DNA of 9,722 nucleotides from Gammaproteobacteria bacterium (GTDB lineage: Bacteria > Pseudomonadota > Gammaproteobacteria > Pseudomonadales > Halieaceae). Positions 1 through 7,100 of the stretch are shown here, one piece after another. Numbering within the stretch: the first letter of the stretch is position 1; each line of letters begins with the position of its first letter. The DNA lies in contig JAOUDU010000060.1 in assembly GCA_029859085.1 (NCBI GenBank), positions 1-9,722 on the forward strand, read 5' to 3'. A program made the translations under genes and the position numbers. The notes under the pieces are model-generated. The model did no database searches, was not told the DNA's origin, and worked only from the letters and a program-made list of their open reading frames with translations.

Positions 1-1
1 C

Positions 2-1822
2 GTCGAAGTGCTGCAGGGCCCCCAGGGCACTCTTTACGGCAAGAATGCCAACGCCGGCGTGGTCAGCGTGGTAACCAAGAATCCCGACTTTGAGGAAACC
101 GGGGGCTATGTCCAGGCCACAGTGGGTGATTACGGCCTGCAGCAGTACACGGGGTCCGTCACCGGGCCCATCAGCGACAAGTTCGCCTACCTGGTCGCGG
201 GTAACTGGCGCCAGCAGGATGGCTGGCTGGAAAATGGTACCGGCCCGGACCAGATGTCCGAGGATGACTGGAACCTGCGCGGCAAGCTGCAATGGCTGCC
301 GAGCGATGGCCTGAGCGTCATGCTGACCGGCAGCCATGTGGATCGCGACGACCGCTGCTGCGCCGCGGACGCCGAGCAGACCGATACGTTTCTTGCCTTG
401 TTGGCTGCCAGCGGCCTGCCGGTCCCGAAGAACGACGCCTATGACTGGAAGAATAACGCCGACCAGAGCAGCGAGTTCACGATGACGTCGGACATGGCGA
501 TCCTGAGCGTGGATTACGACCTGGGCCGGGCCCAGCTGACGTCCCTGACTGCGTGGAACGATTACGAATACAAATCCTCCGCCGACGCCGATCGCTCCCA
601 GTTCGATATCCTGTATTTCGTTGACGATAAATACTCTGGCAGCTCCTTCTCCCAGGAGTTGCGCCTCACCAGCGACCTGGACGGCCCCGTGCAATACCTC
701 GCCGGCCTGTACTACCTGCACGAGGAGAACAAGCGGGACGACCCCCAACCGTTCACGATCCTGGGGAAGGACATCGTTTCGGTTGGCTCGGTGACCTTCG
801 GGCCGACGATGGCGCTGATAGCCGCCCCGGGGGACTACATCACCGCGGTGGGAGATTATGAGACCGATGCCTATGCCGCGTTCGGCCAGACCACCTACAG
901 CTTTACCGAGGAATGGCTGCTCACCGTGGGCCTGCGCTATACCGCCGAGGACAAATCGGTGGACGGGTTTGTGGAAAACTACTCCAGTGCACCCGCCGCC
1001 GGTATTCCCGGCATCCCCACCCTGGTCGACCTGATAGCCACGCCCGGCGGGGGCGAACAACAGCTCGAAAAGGACGGGGTCACCTGGCTGGCAAGCCTGC
1101 GCTATTTTGTCACGGCAGACACCATGGTGTTTGCCTCGGCGGCCACCGGCACCAAGTCACCCGGCTTCAACGCCCCCGGCGCACCCTCCGGCAACGAGGA
1201 GTTCAGTGAGGAGTCCACCAATAACTATGAGTTGGGGATCAAGAGCCAGTTGCTCGATGACCGCCTGAAACTGAACGCCACCGCCTTTTATTCCGATTTC
1301 GATGACCTGCAGTTCCTGGCCCAACTGCCCCTTGGCGCCGGCACCTATGTCAGCAACGCCGCCAAGGCCACTACCCAGGGTATAGACCTGGGTTTCACCG
1401 CACTGCCGCTGCCCAACCTGATTCTCGATGGCGGCGTGCAATACCTCGATGCGCAATACTCCGAAGGTGAACTGGAGCCGTTCGACGTGGTGTTCGCGCC
1501 CGACTGGAGCGGCAGCCTCGCGGCTACCCTGCTGCTGCCCATCGCCGAGGGTATGAGCTACCTGCGCACTGATTACAGCTTTATGGGGGATCATTACACC
1601 AACCCCACCTACCAGGCGCCTGGGACGAAGCAGGACAGGGAGCTGGTGAATGTCCGCCTGGGCTGGCGCAACGACAATTGGGATGCGGCAATCTGGGTAA
1701 AGAACGTCACCGACGAATCCTATTCCACCCTCTCCGCTTCACCCTTTCTGTTGACGGGCATGCGTGCGCAATTCCTGCAGCCACCGCGCACCTATGGCGC
1801 CACCTTGCGCTATATCTTCTGA
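2..1822 (+). CDS. TonB-dependent outer-membrane receptor, 3' part (5' end outside window)
   Basis: This gene enters from the left edge: the frame is open from base 2, leaving 606 codons and a TGA stop. The first visible residues, VEVLQGPQGTLYGKNANAG, are the conserved plug-domain segment of TonB-dependent receptors, so the signal peptide, TonB box and front of the plug are missing (about 100-150 residues by family norm). The rest alternates amphipathic strands rich in aromatics with long polar loops, as in a 22-stranded barrel. It ends TYGATLRYIF, with the C-terminal Phe expected for an outer-membrane barrel. The family takes up large or scarce substrates across the outer membrane using TonB energy. 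The ligand cannot be read from sequence. The neighbouring acyl-CoA genes suggest a hydrophobic carbon source rather than iron, but that is inference. A vicinal Cys pair lies at bases 356-361, probably in an external loop. Confidence 0.93.
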   Translation, partial: VEVLQGPQGTLYGKNANAGVVSVVTKNPDFEETGGYVQATVGDYGLQQYTGSVTGPISDKFAYLVAGNWRQQDGWLENGTGPDQMSEDDWNLRGKLQWLPSDGLSVMLTGSHVDRDDRCCAADAEQTDTFLALLAASGLPVPKNDAYDWKNNADQSSEFTMTSDMAILSVDYDLGRAQLTSLTAWNDYEYKSSADADRSQFDILYFVDDKYSGSSFSQELRLTSDLDGPVQYLAGLYYLHEENKRDDPQPFTILGKDIVSVGSVTFGPTMALIAAPGDYITAVGDYETDAYAAFGQTTYSFTEEWLLTVGLRYTAEDKSVDGFVENYSSAPAAGIPGIPTLVDLIATPGGGEQQLEKDGVTWLASLRYFVTADTMVFASAATGTKSPGFNAPGAPSGNEEFSEESTNNYELGIKSQLLDDRLKLNATAFYSDFDDLQFLAQLPLGAGTYVSNAAKATTQGIDLGFTALPLPNLILDGGVQYLDAQYSEGELEPFDVVFAPDWSGSLAATLLLPIAEGMSYLRTDYSFMGDHYTNPTYQAPGTKQDRELVNVRLGWRNDNWDAAIWVKNVTDESYSTLSASPFLLTGMRAQFLQPPRTYGATLRYIF

Positions 1823-1898
1823 CAGTTCCCACTGGCTGTCCCCTGCGACCGCGACCACGGCTATTTGCAAGCTGCGGCCAGACGTGCAGAATGGGCAG

Positions 1899-1908
1899 TT
1901 CCCGGGAA
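1899..1908. promoter_or_regulatory. 10-bp palindrome in the receptor-ligase gap
   Basis: The 117-bp gap between the receptor stop and the ligase start contains the perfect palindrome TTCCCGGGAA. The octamer CAGTTCCC occurs both at 1823-1830, right after the receptor stop, and at 1896-1903, overlapping the palindrome. I see no stem followed by a T-run, so read-through from the receptor is possible. A role as an operator is speculative, because a 10-bp palindrome in GC-rich DNA can arise by chance. Confidence 0.2.
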
Positions 1909-1939
1909 TATGGCCTCTGCGGACAGGAGAAAACAGGTT

Positions 1940-3643
1940 ATGTATAAAGAACTTCGAGAAACCATCACCGAGATGACGGCCCCCGGCCAGATGTTCAATA
2001 TCACCGAGGTCGAAGTGGGTGGTCACCCGGTAAAAGCCTGGGCCATGGCGCCGAACTCACTGCGCGACATATGGTTGAGCACCGCGGGCCACGGTGATGC
2101 GGACTACCTGGTGTACCGGGATGAGCGCTGGACCTATGCCCGGGCCCACGACGAAGTCGCACGTATCGCCAACTGGCTGGTTGCCAACGGCATCGGGCGG
2201 CACGACCGCGTGGCCATTGCGATGCGCAATTTCCCCGAGTGGATGCTCGCCTACTGGGCCATCGCCAGCGTCGGCGCGGTATCGGTTGGTGTGAATGCCT
2301 GGTGGGTGCCACAGGAATTGGCGTACGGCCTGCAGGATTCAGGCACCAAACTGCTGATCTGCGATGCCGAGCGCCTGGCGCGCTTCGCGGAAGTCAGGGA
2401 CGCCTTCCCCGGCATGAAGGTAACCGCCGTACGGGTTGACGATGTACCGGCCTGGGCACAGCCGTGGAGCGAGGCGCTGGCGGCGGAGCCCCTCCTGCCG
2501 GAGGCCAGCATCGATCCGGATGATGACGCCTGCATTTTCTATACCTCCGGCACCACCGGTAAGCCCAAGGGCGCCCAGCTGACCCACAGGGGTTGCGTAA
2601 ACAACATACTCAGTGTGGTTTTCGGCACCATGTCCCAGTCCACCGCGCAGGCGAAAGCCCAGGGCAAGACACCCCCCGACCTGCTCGGGGGTGGCAAAAA
2701 ACAAATGGCGTCCATTGTCGCCACACCCCTGTTCCACGTCACCGCCAATAACTGCCTGGCCCAGACCACGACCATCGCCGGCGGCAAGCTGGTGCACATG
2801 CATAAATGGGACGCCGGCGAGGCCCTGCGGATCATCGAGGAAGAGAAGATCACCATTTTCAGCGGCGTCCCCACCATGAGCCGGGAGATTATCAACCACC
2901 CCGACTTCGCCACCCGGGACACCTCCACGCTGTCCGCCCTCAATGGCGGGGGCGCCGCAGTGCAACCGGACCTGATAGGGAAGATCGATAAAGCCGGGCG
3001 CGGCGCCCAGCCGGGCCAGGGTTACGGCATGACCGAAACCTGCGGCATCATCAGCACTTCCAGTGGATATTTCCTGTCGGACAAGCCCAACAGTGCCGGC
3101 CTGGTGCTGCCGATATTCGATGTGAAATGCATCGACAAAGAGGGCAATACATTGCCGGCGGGCGAAACCGGCGAAATCTGCATCAGGGGCGCCCAGGTCA
3201 TCAAGGGCTACCTGAACCGCCCCGACGCCACCGCTGAGACCATCGTGGACGGCTGGTTACGCACCGGCGATATCGGTTATGTGGACGAGGACAATTTTAT
3301 CTACCTGGTCGACCGGGCCAAGGACATGGTGCTGCGCGGTGGCGAGAACGTCTACTGCTCGGAAGTGGAGACCGCTCTTTACAAGCACCCCGACGTCGCC
3401 GAGTGCACCGTGTTCTCGGTGCCAGACGAACGCCTCGGGGAGGAAGTGGGCGCGGCCATATTCCCGGCCCAGGGCACCAACCCCGGCGCGGCTGAACTGC
3501 GCGAATTCTGCAAGACCCAGCTGGCAGCCTACAAGGCGCCGCGCTATATCTGGATCCTGGATGAACCGCTGCCGCGCAACGCCAGCGGTAAATTCGTCAA
3601 GCGCACTTTGCAGGACAGCCTCGATATCGCCGCTGCGGGCTAG
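1940..3643 (+). CDS. Acyl-CoA synthetase (AMP-forming, class I adenylate-forming ligase)
   Basis: A 567-residue enzyme that would activate a carboxylic acid to its CoA thioester via an acyl-adenylate. The family signatures are in order: P-loop YTSGTTGKPKG at residues 201-211, GYGMTET at 361-367, GWLRTGD at 438-444 with the ribose-binding Asp444, the hinge DRAKDMVLRGGEN at 458-470, and the C-terminal PRNASGK with the adenylation lysine at 551. Length is normal for FadD-type ligases. I chose ATG 1940 because AGGAG lies at 1925-1929, ten bases upstream. An in-frame ATG at 1910 and a TTG at 1865 lack such a site. A polar, Gly/Lys-containing stretch around residues 230-255, after the P-loop, looks like a substrate-side insertion. 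The acyl-CoA dehydrogenase 55 bp downstream is probably co-transcribed. The substrate (fatty, steroid or terpenoid acid) cannot be told from sequence. Confidence 0.95.
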   Translation: MYKELRETITEMTAPGQMFNITEVEVGGHPVKAWAMAPNSLRDIWLSTAGHGDADYLVYRDERWTYARAHDEVARIANWLVANGIGRHDRVAIAMRNFPEWMLAYWAIASVGAVSVGVNAWWVPQELAYGLQDSGTKLLICDAERLARFAEVRDAFPGMKVTAVRVDDVPAWAQPWSEALAAEPLLPEASIDPDDDACIFYTSGTTGKPKGAQLTHRGCVNNILSVVFGTMSQSTAQAKAQGKTPPDLLGGGKKQMASIVATPLFHVTANNCLAQTTTIAGGKLVHMHKWDAGEALRIIEEEKITIFSGVPTMSREIINHPDFATRDTSTLSALNGGGAAVQPDLIGKIDKAGRGAQPGQGYGMTETCGIISTSSGYFLSDKPNSAGLVLPIFDVKCIDKEGNTLPAGETGEICIRGAQVIKGYLNRPDATAETIVDGWLRTGDIGYVDEDNFIYLVDRAKDMVLRGGENVYCSEVETALYKHPDVAECTVFSVPDERLGEEVGAAIFPAQGTNPGAAELREFCKTQLAAYKAPRYIWILDEPLPRNASGKFVKRTLQDSLDIAAAG

Positions 3644-3671
3644 CGAATTTCGCGCCAACCGGAACAACACA

Positions 3672-3690
3672 CCGGGGTTCATCCCGGAGG
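3672..3690 (+). promoter_or_regulatory. Shine-Dalgarno overlapped by a small hairpin
   Basis: Upstream of the dehydrogenase at 3699, CCGGG (3672-3676) can pair with CCCGG (3683-3687) around a 6-base loop. The ribosome-binding site GGAGG occupies 3686-3690, eight bases before the ATG, so its first two G's lie inside the stem. The stem could dampen initiation unless ribosomes arrive from the ligase gene, whose stop is at 3643. The pairing is seen; the regulatory effect is inferred. Confidence 0.35.
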
Positions 3691-3698
3691 GACCTGCT

Positions 3699-4892
3699 AT
3701 GAGTGACCGGGCATACTCGAACGAAATCGGGCCGGAAATCGCGGCCCTGCGGGAGCGACTTCGCTCTTTCATCAACGCTGAAGTCATTCCACTGGAACCC
3801 CTGCTCGACGCTGGTGGCGAGGCCGCCGCGCTGGCGATGTCAGGGCTGAAAGCCAGGGCCAGGGAGCTCGGCCTCTGGGCCCTGGGGCACCCGGCGGAGA
3901 TCGGCGGCGGCGGGCTGCCATTCATGGACTTCGTGTACATGAACGAGGTGATTGGCCGCTCCTACCACGGGCAACAGGCGGTGGGATCCCTGTCGATGCA
4001 GGACTCCATCATGCTGCACCGCTACGGCACCCGGGACCAGAAAGAGCGCTGGCTTGGACCGCTGGTCGACGGCGACATCTACCCCTCGGTCGGCCTTACG
4101 GAGCCGGAGGTGGCGGGCTCGGACCCGACCCTGATGCGCACGACCGCTGAGCTGGACGGCGACGAATGGGTGATCAACGGCCACAAGTGGTTCACGACAG
4201 GGGCAAATGTCGCGGCTTTCACCACGGTGTTTTGTGAGACCGAACCGGAACGGCAAAAGCACGCGAAATTCTCCTCGATCATTGTTCCCACTGACACACC
4301 CGGCTATCAGGTCAAGCGGGTTGTGCCCACCATGGGCAGCACGCTTGGCGGGCACTGCGAGGTGCTGCTGAACGATGTCCGGGTACCCCGGGACAACCTG
4401 CTGGGGGCGCGCGGCGAGGGCTTTGTGATCGCCCAGAAACGCCTGGGGCCGGGGCGGATATTTCACTGCATGCGCTGGCTGGGACAGGCCCAACGTGCCT
4501 TCGAGTTGATGTGCGACTACGCGAAAGTGCGTTATGCCCACGGCTCCGTGCTGGCGGAAAAGGGCGAGATCCAGCGCTACGTGGCGGAGTCAGCGGCGGA
4601 GATCCAGGCGGCGAGACTGATGACCCTGGACGCGGCCCGCCTGATGGATGCGGGCGACGAGGCCCGCGTGCAGATCTCCCTGATCAAGTTCTGGGGCGCG
4701 CGCATGCTGCACAACGTGATCGATCGCGCCATACAGGTGCACGGGGGCCTGGGTGTCACCAGCGACACCCCGCTGGAACACATGTACCGGGAGGCGCGCT
4801 TCGCCCGGATCTACGACGGACCCGACGAGGTGCATCGCATGGTGGTTGCCCGGCACCTGTTGAAGGATCCCGTGGGCAATGCCCCCTGGTAG
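3699..4892 (+). CDS. Acyl-CoA dehydrogenase, ACAD10/11-like
   Basis: A 397-residue FAD enzyme expected to introduce an alpha,beta double bond into an acyl-CoA and pass electrons to electron-transfer flavoprotein. It has a complete set of fold motifs: LTEPEVAGSD at residues 133-142, WFTTG at 164-168 against the flavin ring, RYAHG at 278-282 (an RxxHG version of the usual RxxFG), and QVHGGLG at 346-352. The catalytic region reads IYDGPDEVHR (371-380), so Asp373 sits where medium-chain enzymes have Glu in YEG. The DGPDEVH wording is typical of the ACAD10/11 branch, whose members often act on long or branched chains. Start ATG 3699 is set by GGAGG at 3686-3690; the open frame further upstream overlaps the ligase and is not coding. 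It follows the ligase in the same operon and can stand alone as a homomer, unlike the dehydrogenase pair on the other strand. Confidence 0.93.
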   Translation: MSDRAYSNEIGPEIAALRERLRSFINAEVIPLEPLLDAGGEAAALAMSGLKARARELGLWALGHPAEIGGGGLPFMDFVYMNEVIGRSYHGQQAVGSLSMQDSIMLHRYGTRDQKERWLGPLVDGDIYPSVGLTEPEVAGSDPTLMRTTAELDGDEWVINGHKWFTTGANVAAFTTVFCETEPERQKHAKFSSIIVPTDTPGYQVKRVVPTMGSTLGGHCEVLLNDVRVPRDNLLGARGEGFVIAQKRLGPGRIFHCMRWLGQAQRAFELMCDYAKVRYAHGSVLAEKGEIQRYVAESAAEIQAARLMTLDAARLMDAGDEARVQISLIKFWGARMLHNVIDRAIQVHGGLGVTSDTPLEHMYREARFARIYDGPDEVHRMVVARHLLKDPVGNAPW

Positions 4893-4941
4893 CACGCCCA
4901 GCAGGGGCAGGGCCCGATGGCCGTTACTTCAGCGTAAAGAC

Positions 4942-4958
4942 CGGGGCTGCTCGGCCCG
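4942..4958. terminator. Weak candidate terminator between convergent genes
   Basis: The two operons converge across 66 bp (4893-4958). CGGG at 4942-4945 can pair with CCCG at 4955-4958. On the - strand this stem follows the flavoprotein stop and is trailed by the short T-rich run TCTTTA. A second imperfect stem, GCCCCCTG (4881-4888) with CAGGGGC (4902-4908), straddles the + strand stop. Neither has a proper U-tract, so intrinsic termination is only possible; Rho-dependent ending is equally plausible. Confidence 0.22.
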
Positions 4959-5930
4959 TCAGTAAAACCCGTTCAGGCGCTTGTGAATGATGCCGTCGGC
5001 CTCTGTCATGATGCGATCAATCAGCTCCTTGACAGTGGGTATGTCGTAGACCAGGCCCGCCACCATACCGCAGGACCAGGCGCCGGCGTCCATCTCGCCG
5101 TTCAGCATGATCTTCGGATAGACACCGGCCACCTCTTCGATAATATCCTCGAACTTGAGGTTCGCCCCCAGCGCTTTCTCTTTCTCCAGCAGGCGCTCCA
5201 CCGCGGCGTTCTTCATCACGCGCTCGGTATTGCGCAGGGGTCGCATCACCAGCCGCGTATCCAGTTCCGAGGCGGCGACGATCGCCTGTTTCACCTTTTC
5301 GTGCACGGGGGCTTCTTTGGTCGCGATGAAGCGCGTGCCCATATTTATACCGTCGGCACCCATGGCCAGCGCCGCTACCAGGCTGCGGGCGTCCGCCATG
5401 CCGCCGGAGGCGACGAACGGTATGCTCAACTCGTCCGCCGCGCGCGGCAGCAGGATGAAATTAGGGATGTCGTCCTCACCCGGGTGGCCGCCACACTCAA
5501 AACCGTCGACAGACACGGCGTCACAGCCGATCGACTGGGCCTTGAGCGCATGCCGCACTGCGGTGCACTTGTGAATCACCTTGATACCCGCTTCCTTCAG
5601 CATGGGCATCCACTGTGCCGGGTTGTTGCCGGCGGTTTCCACAACCTTGACGCCACCGTCGATGATTGCCTTGAACATGTTGGGGTAATCCGGCGGGGTC
5701 AATGTCGGCAGGAACGTCATGTTCACCCCGAACGGCTTGTCGGTCATGGTGCGACAGCGGGCTATCTCCGCCGCCAGCTTCTCGGGAGTACCCTGTGTCA
5801 GTCCGGTGATGATACCCAGGCCACCGGCATTGGAAACGGCGGAGGCGAGCTCGGCAAAACCGACGAAGTGCATGCCACCCTGGATGATCGGGTGTTCAAT
5901 ACCCAGCATTTCGGTAATTTTCGTTTTCAT
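4959..5930 (-). CDS. FMN-dependent NADH:quinone reductase / nitronate monooxygenase-family protein
   Basis: A 323-residue TIM-barrel flavoprotein of the 2-nitropropane dioxygenase superfamily. Visible motifs are IEHPIIQGGM near the N-terminus (11-20), the active-site ECGGHPGEDD (145-154, His149), the FMN-phosphate motif ASGGMAD (174-180) and MGTRF (197-201). Segments such as VETAGN, KVIHKCTAVRHALKA and DDIP closely match what I remember of Pseudomonas aeruginosa PA1024, once called a nitronate monooxygenase and later shown to be an NADH:quinone reductase. I favour that activity, but the match is from memory. An alternative is an IpdC-like role: IpdC is a related flavoprotein of mycobacterial steroid-ring breakdown. 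AGGAGA (5936-5941) lies six bases before the ATG. It is the last gene of the leftward operon, 22 bp after the lipoprotein gene. It has no signal peptide, so it is cytoplasmic. Confidence 0.88.
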   Translation of the reverse strand: MKTKITEMLGIEHPIIQGGMHFVGFAELASAVSNAGGLGIITGLTQGTPEKLAAEIARCRTMTDKPFGVNMTFLPTLTPPDYPNMFKAIIDGGVKVVETAGNNPAQWMPMLKEAGIKVIHKCTAVRHALKAQSIGCDAVSVDGFECGGHPGEDDIPNFILLPRAADELSIPFVASGGMADARSLVAALAMGADGINMGTRFIATKEAPVHEKVKQAIVAASELDTRLVMRPLRNTERVMKNAAVERLLEKEKALGANLKFEDIIEEVAGVYPKIMLNGEMDAGAWSCGMVAGLVYDIPTVKELIDRIMTEADGIIHKRLNGFY

Positions 5931-5952
5931 GGTGTTCTCCTGGTTCCGGTTA

Positions 5953-7044
5953 TCAGTTTTTCGAAAGTGTAAATTCGCTCATTGGCACCACCAGCAGGCG
6001 GTCACCCAGAAAGGATCCGATGTATACCTTGCCACGGTGGGGTATAGCGACGGTCGCGGCCCCCATGGGCGGACCCTGGTGCTGGAAGATGACGCGGCTT
6101 TCCATGGTTTCGGGATCCAGTGCGACGATGTCAAAAGCCGTGCCACAGGTCACGGCCGGGTCGCCGGTGCAGGCAAGGTAGCTGGCCGCTTCCAGGGACT
6201 GGCTGGCCACCCACAATTCGCCACCGGGCGCCCAGGCGCTGTTGTCGGCATTGGCAACGGGCGCCCTGCCTACGACCTCCTGCGCTGCCAGGTCGTACTT
6301 CTGTATTTCCTTGTCCATATACTGGTTGATAAAGATAAAGCGCTCATCGGCGCTGATCTCGATGCCATTGGTCAGGCTGCCGCCGGTGCCGGGCAGGAGT
6401 CTCGTCCCGGTGGCCCTGCTCCAGCGCCAGACGTCGCCACTCTCAAAACCCAGCAGGGCTCGCAACTTCCCCAAAAGGTCATCGGGATGATACATGCGGG
6501 TATAGATAACATCGCCGTTGCGCAGGCCGACGACATCATTCATAACGGTATTACCAGCGGGGAAAAGGCAGCCCTGCCACTGCAAAGACGGCTCATTGTT
6601 CTCTGCTGTTTCCAGTGCGAATATTTCTACTGCCTCACGTCCGCCATGGTTGACCACCAGATAGCGCCAGCTGCCATCATCGAGCTGCACCAGGTGACTG
6701 CCATGGGGGCTCAGCGCAGCGCCGGGCGGATCCGTACAGCCGGTATCGCCCTGGCGCATCGCAGGCAGGGGTTTGCCGGCAACGGGATACAGCGGTCGCC
6801 AGCTTTCATCGTTGACGTTGAATGCCAGTATCCGGCCGGGCCGCTCCCCGATGCTGCCCAGTTCGCTGAGCAGCAGGTAGTCGCCGCCCGGGACGATGGC
6901 GATGTCCTCGGGGCTTTGCATGCCGCATACCGGGTGCAAGTCGCCACGGTCCACACAGTCGGTGATCAGGGTTCCATCCGGCAGGCTGCAGCCAGGCAAA
7001 AAAAGGGCGGCGCCCAGCAGTGCGATGCCTCTCAGTGGATTCAT
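5953..7044 (-). CDS. Paraoxonase-like beta-propeller lipoprotein (putative lactonase/arylesterase)
   Basis: A 363-residue secreted protein with a short hydrophobic leader ending in the lipobox LPGC, Cys19 being the lipidation site. Ser20 follows, so Lol sorting to the outer membrane is expected. The body reads as a six-bladed propeller of the SMP-30/paraoxonase clan. Compared with human PON1 from memory, the calcium ligands are at matching places: Glu46-Asp47 (SPEDIAI), Asn169 (MNDVV), Asn226 (TNGIEIS) and Asp267-Asn268 (ADNSAW). Both PON1 active-site histidines appear too: His114 in SPHG and His133 in LVVNHG. That predicts hydrolysis of lactones or aryl esters in the periplasm. Six further cysteines (30, 40, 103, 159, 292, 300) could form disulfides. 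GGAG (7053-7056) precedes the ATG by eight bases. It sits between the dehydrogenase pair and the flavoprotein, 56 and 22 bp from them. Substrate unknown; acyl-homoserine lactones are also possible. Confidence 0.85.
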   Translation of the reverse strand: MNPLRGIALLGAALFLPGCSLPDGTLITDCVDRGDLHPVCGMQSPEDIAIVPGGDYLLLSELGSIGERPGRILAFNVNDESWRPLYPVAGKPLPAMRQGDTGCTDPPGAALSPHGSHLVQLDDGSWRYLVVNHGGREAVEIFALETAENNEPSLQWQGCLFPAGNTVMNDVVGLRNGDVIYTRMYHPDDLLGKLRALLGFESGDVWRWSRATGTRLLPGTGGSLTNGIEISADERFIFINQYMDKEIQKYDLAAQEVVGRAPVANADNSAWAPGGELWVASQSLEAASYLACTGDPAVTCGTAFDIVALDPETMESRVIFQHQGPPMGAATVAIPHRGKVYIGSFLGDRLLVVPMSEFTLSKN

Positions 7045-7100
7045 AAGGCCATCTCCAGTTTAAAATGCTTCGCGAGTCCCTGCGTCCGCGGGCGGGGCAC

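Noticed and set aside
3279..3698. + strand extension of the ACAD10/11-like gene back to 3279
   Set aside because: It lies within the ligase gene in another frame, gives an Arg/Ser/Thr-rich translation, and GGAGG plus ATG 3699 match the family's N-terminus.
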